From IMG/VR virus record IMGVR_UViG_3300003690_000013, positions 1-50,518 of that record: a stretch of 50,518 bases of DNA. One strand, 5' to 3'. The translations under genes were made by a program, and so were the position numbers. The DNA is from a virus. The notes below the pieces were generated by a model that saw nothing but the letters and a program-made list of their open reading frames with translations, had not been told where the DNA came from and ran no database searches. Numbering within the stretch: the stretch's first letter is position 1; every line of letters begins with the position of its first letter. Of the stretch, positions 24,012 through 32,304 are shown piece by piece.

Positions 24012-24685
24012 TGGTCATAAAAACAAAAAAAGATAAAAAGACAAAAAAAAACAAAGAAATAGAAAAAAACGATGATCATGCTTCATTCCTTATTTTAAAC
24101 TCTTCTTTAGATGAATCACCTAAATTAAGAATAATTGGACTATTCGAAGAATTAGATGAAGAAAAGACGGGAGATATATGTACAGCGTTTCTTGCGCTAA
24201 AAGAGCTTGGTAAAGAAGAAATATATGAAGACCCAGAAGATCCAACATTAGGTACAAAAGAAATAATTTATCAACCAATTGATTTTCATATATCTACACC
24301 TGGCGGATTTGCATTAGGAATGTTTGCAGTTTATGATGTAATGCGACAAGTTCGCGAATGTTGCGAAATACGCACAGCAGCATATGGGCGTGTTATGTCG
24401 GCAGGCGTACTTCTTCTTGCTGCTGGCACCAAAGGTAAAAGAAAAATTGGCGAAAATTGTCGAGTAATGATTCACAGTGTTGCTGGTGGTCAATGGGGTC
24501 CAATTTATAACTTAGAAAATGAAATGGATGAGATTCGATGGATTCAAGAACAACATATTAATGCTCTTGTAAAAGAAACTGATTTAACAAAAAAACACTT
24601 AAAGAAAATGTTAGATAGAAAAGTGAACGTTTACTTAGATGCAAGACAAGCTATAGAGTTTGGCATTGCAGACGAAATAATTTAA
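24011..24685 (+). CDS. clpP: ClpP-like serine protease
   Basis: A 224-residue S14-family protease with the catalytic triad S130 (GRVMSAGV), H155 (RVMIHSV) and D210 (YLDARQAIEFG). STPGG precedes the active site. A lysine-rich N-terminal extension of about 20 residues is unusual for ClpP. No Clp ATPase is nearby. In several phages such enzymes serve as the prohead protease; the neighbouring scaffold-like gene favours this reading. It could instead join host ClpX. Confidence 0.85.
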   Translation: MVIKTKKDKKTKKNKEIEKNDDHASFLILNSSLDESPKLRIIGLFEELDEEKTGDICTAFLALKELGKEEIYEDPEDPTLGTKEIIYQPIDFHISTPGGFALGMFAVYDVMRQVRECCEIRTAAYGRVMSAGVLLLAAGTKGKRKIGENCRVMIHSVAGGQWGPIYNLENEMDEIRWIQEQHINALVKETDLTKKHLKKMLDRKVNVYLDARQAIEFGIADEII

Positions 24686-24690
24686 AGGAG

Positions 24691-24700
24691 ACTATTTAAA
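24691..24700 (+). promoter_or_regulatory. late-promoter-like element (ACTATTTAAA)
   Basis: Member of the ACTAWTTA set, just after the ClpP stop and a GGAG. Confidence 0.3.
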
Positions 24701-24728
24701 CTTAAATGCCGAAGAGAGCCTTCAAAAT

Positions 24729-24953
24729 ATGTTTTACACTTGGTACAAATTATGGCGGAATAGACGTTCAGCTAATAAATACGGCTGGAAAGTACATTGG
24801 TTTGGTGCATGGAACTTTGATAAAGAGTTAATAGAGAGAGTTAAGTCATTCCAAAAGATGGAAGGCTTACTAGATACAGGCATCTGTAATAAGAAGACAT
24901 ATCAACACGCCCTTTTGAAAATTCTAAAGGGTATTAGCAGAAGGAAGCACTAA
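24729..24953 (+). CDS. peptidoglycan-binding-like small protein
   Basis: A 74-residue protein. Residues 16-66 (YGWKVHWFGAWNFDKEL, VKSFQKMEGLLDTGICNKKT) follow the PG_binding_1 pattern: helix, FQ, short loop, D-G-x-x-x-x-x-T. The frame is open upstream without a start before ATG 24729; a better placed ATG at 24706 with a GGAG is in a different frame (42 codons). A frameshift or unusual start is possible. May target virion or lysis functions to the cell wall. Confidence 0.55.
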   Translation: MFYTWYKLWRNRRSANKYGWKVHWFGAWNFDKELIERVKSFQKMEGLLDTGICNKKTYQHALLKILKGISRRKH

Positions 24954-24964
24954 TTATTAATATG
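24949..24964 (+). promoter_or_regulatory. late-promoter-like element 13 nt before the start codon
   Basis: ACTAATTATTAATATG; ATG 24962 is exactly 13 nt from the first base. Confidence 0.5.
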
Positions 24965-26425
24965 AAAGATGTCAACAAATTAGTTGAAAATTATTTTAAT
25001 TCCCCAAATAAAAAGCTTAAGACCTTCTCTTTTTTAGAGTTGATTAGAGAGACCATTGAAGAGGTTAAACAGTCTCAAAAACGCTCTGAAGAGCTTATAG
25101 AGGCCGTCGACCCTGGTGAAGAGAAAAACATAAACATCGCATTCCCTAAAATTCGAATTACCGAAGATTTTGGCAAGATGGGCACTGAAGATCGTGCCAT
25201 GATAGAAAAGTTTACCAGAAACATTGGTGGGGAAACAGTAGAGCAAAAGTTAGCTGCATTAAATCAAATATTAACAACAAAAAAAGAAGGCGCAACCATA
25301 TCAGAAATACTTTCAACAATGGTTACGTGTGAGATACTTTCTGCAATTATTACAAACTTCACAGAATCAGCAGGTGGTTTTATTTTTGAAGGCTTTTTGG
25401 CAGGATTATTTGGAGGCGAATCGGTACAGATTACATCGGCTGGAGATATTGGGTCAGGTGCCACAGGAAAACCAATCACTGATGTGGTTTTAGCGGGTAA
25501 GCACTATTCTTTGAAATTGCTGGGACAAACAACTGATGTAAAAGGTTCTTTCAAGAATATGGTTGAACACTTTAAAGGTTATGACCATGTAATTTATTTA
25601 GACGCAAGGCGAATAGGAGGCAACGAAGGATTACAATTTGGCGAGTTTACAATCACTTTGGATTTCTTTTTAGATGTTTTTTATACGCCGTTTCTTAAGA
25701 CAGTTTGGCGAAAAGAAGCAGATAAATTTGAAAATGCGGCAGAGTTTCAACAAAAAATGTCAGAACTACTTGCAAGCGATGTTGGTTTGAAAAGCATTTC
25801 TTTTGGCCAAAAAGGGTTCTATGATAAAGCCCCAGGAGCCCAAAGTTTTGTCTTTTCTAAGAAGCTGAATGAGGTGGGCCTTAGTTCAGTTAATATGTCG
25901 GATTTAGCAAAAAAAATAATAGCAGCCGACTCAGAAGAGTTACAACAATACGCGGGCTTTTCTGTCCAATACGCTGAAAGCAAATTTGAAGGCACCAAGG
26001 CACAAACGCTGTTTGGCTCCTACGCAGTGGTCGAACAACTACAAAGAGCAATTGAGAGCGGTAACAAAGTGGAGATAATTAAATCTTTGGAACAGACTCC
26101 AGGTTACAAACAAGAGCAGCAATTTATTTTTACCAGAAAACAAGTTGAAGAGAAAATTCAAAACTTTAGAGAAGTTGGCACTCTAATGATTGGACCAGAA
26201 CATATGAAAAAAACTTTTGCACTGTACGCAGAACTATTAAAAGAAACTATTACTCCAGTGTATGAGCAATTGCAGTTCTTCACAAACAACATAAATGATT
26301 ATTTCTTAGGCGTTAGCGACGAAGCAGCTGAACAAGACAGAAAACGATATGCGCTAGCGGCAATTGACAACGCTCAAAAACTTGAGCATGCTACACATAG
26401 TGCTGTAGAAAAAATTGAAAAATAA
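24962..26425 (+). CDS. large putative nuclease-like virion protein
   Basis: A 487-residue protein. The N-terminus (MKDVNKLVENYF, then LELIRETIEEV) looks like another short helical leader. Residues 135-190 contain E143 (FEGFLAGLFGG), D174 (ITDVVLAG) and K185 (YSLKLLG), spaced like the E...D...xK core of PD-(D/E)xK nucleases; this is inference. The C-terminal 250 residues are helical. A late-type element precedes it and GroEL follows. A packaged nuclease or structural component would fit. Confidence 0.5.
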   Translation: MKDVNKLVENYFNSPNKKLKTFSFLELIRETIEEVKQSQKRSEELIEAVDPGEEKNINIAFPKIRITEDFGKMGTEDRAMIEKFTRNIGGETVEQKLAALNQILTTKKEGATISEILSTMVTCEILSAIITNFTESAGGFIFEGFLAGLFGGESVQITSAGDIGSGATGKPITDVVLAGKHYSLKLLGQTTDVKGSFKNMVEHFKGYDHVIYLDARRIGGNEGLQFGEFTITLDFFLDVFYTPFLKTVWRKEADKFENAAEFQQKMSELLASDVGLKSISFGQKGFYDKAPGAQSFVFSKKLNEVGLSSVNMSDLAKKIIAADSEELQQYAGFSVQYAESKFEGTKAQTLFGSYAVVEQLQRAIESGNKVEIIKSLEQTPGYKQEQQFIFTRKQVEEKIQNFREVGTLMIGPEHMKKTFALYAELLKETITPVYEQLQFFTNNINDYFLGVSDEAAEQDRKRYALAAIDNAQKLEHATHSAVEKIEK

Positions 26426-26426
26426 C

Positions 26427-26455
26427 TTGACATAATATAAATAATGTGTTATTCT
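26427..26455 (+). promoter_or_regulatory. sigma70-type promoter
   Basis: TTGACA (26427-26432), 17 nt, TATTCT (26450-26455). Drives groEL. Confidence 0.7.
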
Positions 26456-26486
26456 AATAAGAGTGGCTTTATAAAATGGAGGATAC

Positions 26487-28055
26487 ATGTCTTGTGAATA
26501 TGGCAACGGTCAAGCGTTGCATCAAAAGATTCTTAAAGGCGTAAATGTTTTAGCAGATAATGTAGCGTCGACTCTAGGCCCACGCGGCCGAAATGTTATT
26601 TTACAACAAAAAAACAAAAGCCCAATTATAACTAAAGATGGAGTTACGGTTGCATGCTTTGTCAAGCTTAAAGATCCTTTTGAAAATGTTGGAGCAGATA
26701 TCATTAGACAAGCAGCCTCTCAGACTAATTCAGAAGCTGGCGACGGCACAACAACTTCCACAGTTTTAGCTCGTGCAATATTAAATGAAGCACAAAAGTA
26801 CTTATTAGCTGGCATTCCACCAATAGAATTAAAAAGAGGAATTGATAAAGCAGTAAAAGTACTTGTGGATGAATTAGAGAGCATGGCCAAACCAATTACA
26901 TCTGAAGAAGACATTGCGCATATCGCTACCATATCCGCAAATGGTGACGAAGTTATTGGAAAGTTAATTGCAAATGCTGTCGATTTAGCAGGCAAAGATG
27001 GTTCAATTACCATTGAAGAGGCACGATCACTAGAAACCAGTTTAGATGTAGTTGAAGGTTTTCGATTTGATTCTGGGTACATAGCTAGCGCATTTATCAC
27101 AGATGAAAAGCGTGGCATTATAAAATATGAAGACCCCCTAATATTAGTAACTGATGCTAAGATAGAAACAGTTGAAGAAATGATGCCAACTCTTGAATTG
27201 GCTGCGCGAGAAAGTAGGCCCTTAGTTATTGTTGCTGAAAATATTGAAGGCCAGGCGCTAGCTGCATTAATTATGAATGCAGTACGTGGCACGCTTAGAG
27301 TTGCTGCAATTAAAGCACCTCGTTACGGTGAAGAACGAAGAAATATATTAAAAGATTTGGCACTTTCAATCGGTGCAACCCTTGTAACAAGAGAGAACAA
27401 CTTAAAACTTAAAGATATTAAATTAAATCATTTTGGCACAGCAAAAACTATAGAAAGTTTTAAACATTTTACAACAATTATTGGGGGAAAAGGAAACTTA
27501 AAAGAAGTTGACAAACAAATTGATTTATTAAAGTCAGAAATAGAACAAACAGATAGCCTTCATGAGTGTGAGAAAATACAAGAAAGGATTACGCGATTAG
27601 CTAGCGGCGTAGCGATTATTAGAGTTGGTGCAGCAACAGAAGTTGAAATGACAGAAAAAAAGCATCGCGTAGAAGACGCCTTAGAAGCAGTTAAAGCGGC
27701 TCAATTAGAAGGAATTGTTGCTGGCGGCGGCGTAACTTTAATTAGATTATCTCAAAAAGTTAAAGTTGAAACAGAAAACGAAAATCAAGAACTAGGAGTG
27801 AAGATTGTACTAGAAGCCATTAAAGAGCCTATAAAACAAATGGCAAAAAATGCAGGTAAATCATCTGATATTATTTTATCTTTAGTCGAAAATGAAATTG
27901 GCGACCATGGATATGATTTTAAAAACAATAATATAGTCAATATGTTTGAAGCAGGCGTAATCGATCCAGCAAAGGTAATACGCTGCGCATTACAGAATGC
28001 CGCGTCTGTTGCATCCACTTTAATTACAACAGACCATGCCATAATCGAAATTTAA
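26487..28055 (+). CDS. groL: GroEL chaperonin
   Basis: A 522-residue group I chaperonin. Nucleotide-pocket motifs are intact: TLGPRGRN (29-36), TKDGVTV (49-55), GDGTTT (85-90) and the later GVTLIRL and GIVAGGG region. It is about 20 residues shorter than bacterial GroEL and lacks the Gly-Gly-Met tail. GGAGG precedes the ATG. With GroES at 11.5 kb the phage could form its own chamber, for example for capsid protein. Confidence 0.93.
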   Translation: MSCEYGNGQALHQKILKGVNVLADNVASTLGPRGRNVILQQKNKSPIITKDGVTVACFVKLKDPFENVGADIIRQAASQTNSEAGDGTTTSTVLARAILNEAQKYLLAGIPPIELKRGIDKAVKVLVDELESMAKPITSEEDIAHIATISANGDEVIGKLIANAVDLAGKDGSITIEEARSLETSLDVVEGFRFDSGYIASAFITDEKRGIIKYEDPLILVTDAKIETVEEMMPTLELAARESRPLVIVAENIEGQALAALIMNAVRGTLRVAAIKAPRYGEERRNILKDLALSIGATLVTRENNLKLKDIKLNHFGTAKTIESFKHFTTIIGGKGNLKEVDKQIDLLKSEIEQTDSLHECEKIQERITRLASGVAIIRVGAATEVEMTEKKHRVEDALEAVKAAQLEGIVAGGGVTLIRLSQKVKVETENENQELGVKIVLEAIKEPIKQMAKNAGKSSDIILSLVENEIGDHGYDFKNNNIVNMFEAGVIDPAKVIRCALQNAASVASTLITTDHAIIEI

Positions 28056-28065
28056 ATACTATTTA
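28052..28065 (+). promoter_or_regulatory. T4-late-like promoter element
   Basis: TTAAATACTATTTA, sharing AAATACTATT with the element at 22342 and with the T4 late consensus; overlaps the groEL stop. Confidence 0.45.
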
Positions 28066-28089
28066 AAGTGATAAGGGAGAAACACCACA

Positions 28090-28359
28090 ATGACCGATGG
28101 CTCTGAAGTCGCGCTAGTTGAAATGGCTGGAAAATTTGATCAAATAATGGATAAGATAGAAACCGTTAAAGAAAAACAAGAAGAAATGGCCGAAGATATT
28201 GCTAAAATTAAACAAGCAGTTTATCACCCAGATGAAGGGCTATATTCGAGATTGCGCGAATTAGAATCATGGAAAGAAACTTCTTCTAGGTTAATTTGGC
28301 TCATCATAACCAGCGTTACAGGGCTTTTAGCTGCAGCACTTTATAAAGCTTTAATTTAA
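28090..28359 (+). CDS. XhlA-like coiled-coil membrane protein (holin-like)
   Basis: An 89-residue protein: a coiled coil (residues 12-62) followed by one C-terminal transmembrane helix (about 68-88), ending KALI. This is the architecture of the haemolysin XhlA family found beside holins and lysins. It may cooperate with the GH25 lysozyme at lysis. It has a GGGAG ribosome binding site and sits behind a late-type element. Confidence 0.65.
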   Translation: MTDGSEVALVEMAGKFDQIMDKIETVKEKQEEMAEDIAKIKQAVYHPDEGLYSRLRELESWKETSSRLIWLIITSVTGLLAAALYKALI

Positions 28360-28363
28360 TTTC

Positions 28364-28392
28364 TTGACAAAGACAAGATAAGATGATATAGT
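28364..28392 (+). promoter_or_regulatory. sigma70-type promoter
   Basis: TTGACA (28364-28369), 17 nt, TATAGT (28387-28392), opening the 28.4-30.3 kb operon. Confidence 0.7.
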
Positions 28393-28411
28393 TTAATAAG
28401 AAGAGGTGTAT

Positions 28412-28723
28412 ATGAGAGTAAATATTTCTTACTCAATAGATTTTGAAGATGTCCCCAGAACCATTAATAAGATTATCAGCGAAGCGAAGGTAGACAGTTT
28501 AAATCAGATTAATGAGCAATATGATGAATTGTTACGTTATTTATCAGAAGAAGACGAAAAACATTCAATTGAAAAAATTAACTTCATTAGGGAAGAAATT
28601 ATTAAGCTTGATTTAAGATTGCTAGATTGTGCAAATATACTTGTTGGCTATCAAAAAGCCTTACTCGACTCCAGCTTAGGAGTAGAGGTTAAAAACGAGG
28701 TAGAAGTAAATGCAAAAGGGTGA
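28412..28723 (+). CDS. small helical acidic protein, unknown
   Basis: A 103-residue protein beginning RVNISYSIDFEDVP, then long amphipathic helices (coiled-coil-like, 30-85). AGAGG precedes ATG 28412. Overlaps the next gene by 14 nt. Confidence 0.55.
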   Translation: MRVNISYSIDFEDVPRTINKIISEAKVDSLNQINEQYDELLRYLSEEDEKHSIEKINFIREEIIKLDLRLLDCANILVGYQKALLDSSLGVEVKNEVEVNAKG

Positions 28724-28949
28724 TTTAATATATATTCCGTCAGAAACAAGCATTTACCAACTTGACCCCGAGATTAGCGGCTCCCGTCGCATTAAACGTA
28801 CTTCAAAACTGCAAGAGCCTAAAAGTTTTTTACTATTAGAGATTATTCCTCGCGATTTTTTATTCGATTATCTTAAGATTTTAGTCAGCGGAGAAGAATG
28901 GTATGTTAAAAGAAAAGATGCAAAAAAAATTGAAAGCTGGGAGAGTTAA
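28710..28949 (+). CDS. divergent MKVGDLV-like small protein
   Basis: A 79-residue protein starting MQKGDLIYIPSE; the GDL start and beta-rich pattern (FLLLEIIPR, EEWYVKRKDAKKI) suggest a distant member of the MKVGDLV family. It begins 14 nt inside the preceding gene, the same overlap used by the arrays. Confidence 0.5.
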   Translation: MQKGDLIYIPSETSIYQLDPEISGSRRIKRTSKLQEPKSFLLLEIIPRDFLFDYLKILVSGEEWYVKRKDAKKIESWES

Positions 28950-28954
28950 GAAAA

Positions 28955-29248
28955 ATGATTAAGTTAATTGAAATATGTGAAGTTTTATACGCTTCAAACG
29001 ATACAAGACAAAAGTATACTTTGAGAGAAATTTATGTAAATCCAGAACATATAATTTCTTTACGCGAAGAGCCAATATATAGACAAAAACTTTTAGAAGG
29101 CAAACTGCCAGACGATCTAGACTCTAGGCAGCAATTTACTCGCATTGCATTAAATCGTGGTCATTCTGGCCTAGAAGTTGTTGTTGTTGGTACACCAGAT
29201 ATAGTTAGAGGTAAATTAAAAAAGGAAAAAGAGATTTTACATGGATAA
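28955..29248 (+). CDS. conserved small phage protein, unknown
   Basis: A 97-residue protein with a beta-rich core (YTLREIYVNPEHIISLRE) and a basic tail. I recall similar sequences in other phages without function. Overlaps the glutaredoxin gene by 8 nt. Confidence 0.55.
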   Translation: MIKLIEICEVLYASNDTRQKYTLREIYVNPEHIISLREEPIYRQKLLEGKLPDDLDSRQQFTRIALNRGHSGLEVVVVGTPDIVRGKLKKEKEILHG

Positions 29249-29546
29249 AGAATATCATTTTTTTCTATGGACTAAAAAAGAATGTCCATTTTGCATTAAA
29301 GCTATTGATGAACTTTTTGACGAAGACTGTAAGTACACAGAGTATGAAATGGGCGACAAGCCGGAAACACTTCAACAAGTAAAAGATCGGTTTAATTGGC
29401 AAACCGTTCCAATCATACTAGTTCAGTGTTCAAGTGGTGAAACTAAATTTGTTGGTGGTAGTAGTGACTTAGAAGATTTTTTAGATAAAATAGTTGAACG
29501 CGACAACAGAAGCAACCATGACTTTGATGAAAATAAATATGATTGA
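29241..29546 (+). CDS. glutaredoxin
   Basis: A 101-residue glutaredoxin with the redox motif C15-P-F-C18 and the cis-proline segment TVPII (about 53). It is a likely reductant for the phage ribonucleotide reductase or other thiol enzymes. The GG pair of the glutathione site appears as VGGSSDLEDF near 71-80. Confidence 0.88.
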   Translation: MDKEYHFFLWTKKECPFCIKAIDELFDEDCKYTEYEMGDKPETLQQVKDRFNWQTVPIILVQCSSGETKFVGGSSDLEDFLDKIVERDNRSNHDFDENKYD

Positions 29547-29955
29547 ATGCGCACTAGCACCAATAAAACAATGCAGTGGCTTATTTCCTATAAAAAAAGA
29601 AAAAGTTCTCTACGGAATATATCTTAGCTCTTTCTACCCAATTAAGGACTACGGAAGAGAACGTTGGATAGTTGCCGTGAATGTTGATGTGGATTACAAA
29701 AAACACCTAGAAGAAGGAATGAGCTTGGAGGAGCTAGCAGAGAATTGTGTGAGTTTTTTGAACACCCCTCCTAAAAGCAAATATGGCAAGCGCCGCAAAC
29801 GGAAATCTCTTTATGGAATATTTGAGCCAAAACCCTATAAAGTTAAAATTATAAATAAACAAAATAGAAGCTTTATGCAACTTTTATTAATCATTGATGA
29901 AGCAAAACGTAAGTGTTTTTGGGGCAAAGGTATAAGAGTTTTATCGAAAAGATGA
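29518..29955 (+). CDS. unknown basic protein
   Basis: A 145-residue protein overlapping the glutaredoxin end by 29 nt. Starts at ATG 29518, 29527 and 29539 are all possible; no clear ribosome binding site decides. The sequence is basic with a KYGKRRKRKS patch. No family recognised. Confidence 0.5.
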   Translation: MTLMKINMIECALAPIKQCSGLFPIKKEKVLYGIYLSSFYPIKDYGRERWIVAVNVDVDYKKHLEEGMSLEELAENCVSFLNTPPKSKYGKRRKRKSLYGIFEPKPYKVKIINKQNRSFMQLLLIIDEAKRKCFWGKGIRVLSKR

Positions 29956-30296
29956 ATGAATCCAAGCATTCATATACAATTTCTGAAGCTGATATGATGG
30001 AACGACTCACCAAAATAGGGATCGAAGTACAGATTATCAGAGAACTAATTAAAGACAACATAACAGAACCACTAATGGAAGAAGAAACTTTTGTGGATGT
30101 ATGTGAATATTATACCACTTTATATCGTTTAGAAGCACTTCTTTTTAATATAATTGATGAAAACTATTATGATAAAAAAGATAGTATATACCATATTTCT
30201 AATAAACAAAAAATGTATTCAACGGTCTTTTTACAATCTCTTTACGAAATAAAAAAAGCTTTACAAGAACAAAATATTTCACTTCACTTACACTAA
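29952..30296 (+). CDS. helical protein, unknown
   Basis: A 114-residue protein starting at an ATGA overlap with the previous gene. Predominantly helical and acidic at first, basic later. No family recognised. Confidence 0.5.
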   Translation: MNESKHSYTISEADMMERLTKIGIEVQIIRELIKDNITEPLMEEETFVDVCEYYTTLYRLEALLFNIIDENYYDKKDSIYHISNKQKMYSTVFLQSLYEIKKALQEQNISLHLH

Positions 30297-30346
30297 AATT
30301 TTAACAATTGTTACAAAATAGTGAAAACAAAGCACTTTTTTAAAGA

Positions 30347-30370
30347 AAAGATTTAAAAAAATCCTTTTTT
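30347..30370 (+). terminator. weak intrinsic terminator candidate
   Basis: AAAGATTT (30347-30354) can pair with AAATC-TTT (30359-30367, one bulged C), followed by a T run. The stem is AT-only apart from one pair, so this is tentative. The rest of 30297-30486 holds no gene. Confidence 0.3.
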
Positions 30371-30486
30371 ATATTATTGCCTCATATGTAATAATAGAGG
30401 GGTGTGTAAATTTTTTCACATCATTCATCTAAAAACTTATATAAAATCTTAAGTCATGCTGTAATTTTGCAGGAGGAAGCGTACTG

Positions 30487-31113
30487 GTGTCTTTACAGGC
30501 AAAAACCAAAGTAGTATTTTTATATACCCTTTTGCCTTGCATGCTAATATATTTTGCCATTCAATCTTTTGTAACTGTTAGTGGTTATAACCTATTAACT
30601 GATTTTGATAAATTCATCCCTTTTAATTCTCATTTTATTTGGATATATCACACATTCTTACCAGTTATTCTAGTAACTTTAATATTTATGCTGAAGAAAA
30701 AAGAATTGTTTTTTTCTGCAATTTTTTCTCTTTTGATAGCTACGATAATATTATCTATTTTTTATATATTTTTCCCCTCTTTTTACCCTCGCGATAATTT
30801 TGTTGATAACTCCACTTTTTCAGGCTTTCTTGTAGAAATTACTAGAAAAATTGATGGCGCACAAAATACTTTCCCTTCAAGTCATGTAACATTTTCTTGG
30901 TTGATGGTATTTTTTATAGGACTGTCTGCTTGTGCAAAGAAAAATAAATGGATTTATATTGGTTATTTTATTTGGGCATTGCTTATTTCAATATCAACGC
31001 TAACCATTAAGCAACATTATATTATTGATGTTTTTTCAGGTATTGGACTAGCGTTATTGTGTTATTATTTTTCGAAGGCAATTGTCTTTGACCGATTAGC
31101 TCACTCTAATTAG
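30487..31113 (+). CDS. PAP2-superfamily membrane phosphatase
   Basis: A 208-residue protein with about six transmembrane helices. Two phosphatase motifs are clear: S131-S132-H133 (FPSSHVTFSW) and H177...D181 (KQHYIIDVFSG); the N-terminal KxxxxxxRP motif is not obvious. The family dephosphorylates lipid phosphates such as phosphatidic acid or undecaprenyl pyrophosphate. GTG start with GGAGG. It is unusual cargo for a phage and could alter host membrane or wall lipids. Confidence 0.8.
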   Translation: MSLQAKTKVVFLYTLLPCMLIYFAIQSFVTVSGYNLLTDFDKFIPFNSHFIWIYHTFLPVILVTLIFMLKKKELFFSAIFSLLIATIILSIFYIFFPSFYPRDNFVDNSTFSGFLVEITRKIDGAQNTFPSSHVTFSWLMVFFIGLSACAKKNKWIYIGYFIWALLISISTLTIKQHYIIDVFSGIGLALLCYYFSKAIVFDRLAHSN

Positions 31114-31116
31114 AGT

Positions 31117-31743
31117 ATGGACATACCTTTTCCTGAAGAAGAACATCAGAAGAAAATTTATAAAATTATTGATATAGTTCTTGGAAAGGACAAGACTATT
31201 ATTTTTATCGGTGACTTTGTTTTAAGAGAAAACGATAAAAAAAAATGCTCTATAATATCTTGTAACTTAACTATAAATAAAAAAACAATACCAATAAAAG
31301 GCACAGGAATTGGAGTCATCGATGCTCTTTATAATGGCATACATAAAAAATTAAATAAAGAATTTTCTTCTTTAAATAGCGTTAAGTTTGATGATTTTTC
31401 TATGAGGGTAAAATTTAAAGAGAGTCGCAGGTGGAACAACACAGACGCTCCTGTTGAAATTAAATTAGCACTAAAAAATAATAATAATATTGGAGATAGA
31501 ATATATTTTCATGCAGAATCGCGATCCTTAGTGGTAGCAGCTATAGCAGTCATAAGAAAAGCAATTGAGTTTCTAATCAATTCTGAATTGACAGTTATTC
31601 AGTTAAAAAAAGACATTCAATCTGCGAAGGATCGCGGCCGTCATGATCTAATAGAGCGATATACATTAATGCTATCAGAATTAGTTTTTGTTGCCGATTA
31701 CGAAGAAACAATAAAAAAAATGAAAATAGTTATTGACAAATGA
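31117..31743 (+). CDS. LeuA-regulatory-domain-like protein
   Basis: A 208-residue protein. Residues 60-150 (GTGIGVIDALYNGI, then VKFKESRRWNNTDAPVEI, then SRSLVVAAIAVIRKAIEFLIN) resemble the C-terminal allosteric domain of 2-isopropylmalate synthase (GNGPVDA...D..A.V.....VD...A...A...A.N). No catalytic TIM barrel is attached. The assignment is by eye and moderate. It is followed by a basic helical tail and the stop overlaps the promoter region at 31733. Confidence 0.45.
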   Translation: MDIPFPEEEHQKKIYKIIDIVLGKDKTIIFIGDFVLRENDKKKCSIISCNLTINKKTIPIKGTGIGVIDALYNGIHKKLNKEFSSLNSVKFDDFSMRVKFKESRRWNNTDAPVEIKLALKNNNNIGDRIYFHAESRSLVVAAIAVIRKAIEFLINSELTVIQLKKDIQSAKDRGRHDLIERYTLMLSELVFVADYEETIKKMKIVIDK

Positions 31744-31761
31744 GATAATATTGTTTATGAT
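31733..31761 (+). promoter_or_regulatory. sigma70-type promoter
   Basis: TTGACA (31733-31738), 17 nt, TATGAT (31756-31761); the spacer contains TGAGATAAT (31741-31749), so a closer -10 may also be used. Confidence 0.6.
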
Positions 31762-31789
31762 GTACATGTAGCTTAATTAGGAAATTAAA

Positions 31790-32302
31790 ATGCAAGTAAA
31801 TGACATCCTTATGAAGAAATGGTGCTTCGGCATGGGTCGCGCCAAGGTCAAAGCTCGCGAAGAAGCAGTTATGAACGAAAGCGGAGAGCTTCAAACATAT
31901 TTTACTTATCCAAAATATCGTACCATCATTTTTAAAGTTGAAAAAGTCATAAAGAAAAACAAACAATGGCACGTTGAGGGCAAACAGTATTCTTCTTTGA
32001 ATGGAAAACCTAAAACAACCAAATTGGTTCTAGACGAGAAGCAAGTAGGTCACTATAAGCTTTTTAAGGTTTCCGGCCAAAAACGCCCGTTTCTTAAAAT
32101 TGAAAACCCTGGCGAACTGACAGAAAAAGGCCTGCCTCCGGTTGGAAGCTTGATCACTGTTAACAGAAAGCACGCCATTGTTACTGCTGTAGGTCGTAAT
32201 GAGTTGACGATTTTTGTCAACAACAAACTTCAAACAATCACCTGTAAACCGGGAACAATTAAGTGGCATTCAGATAAAATTTTGGCTAGCGTTATTAAAT
32301 AA
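31790..32302 (+). CDS. unknown phage protein
   Basis: A 170-residue basic protein starting MQVNDILMKKWCFG. The C-terminal half (LPPVGSLITVNRKHAIVTAVGRNELTIFV) looks like a small beta barrel. The N-terminus hints at distant kinship with the MKVGDLV proteins. No family recognised; downstream of its own promoter. Confidence 0.55.
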   Translation: MQVNDILMKKWCFGMGRAKVKAREEAVMNESGELQTYFTYPKYRTIIFKVEKVIKKNKQWHVEGKQYSSLNGKPKTTKLVLDEKQVGHYKLFKVSGQKRPFLKIENPGELTEKGLPPVGSLITVNRKHAIVTAVGRNELTIFVNNKLQTITCKPGTIKWHSDKILASVIK

Positions 32303-32304
32303 AC

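Noticed and set aside
24706-24834. 42-codon ORF MPKRAFKICF... overlapping the peptidoglycan-binding-like gene
   Set aside because: Good ribosome binding site, but the product shows no recognisable pattern while the overlapping frame encodes a domain-like sequence.
26720-27292. 190-codon minus-strand ORF
   Set aside because: Shadow of GroEL; all other convincing genes are on the plus strand.
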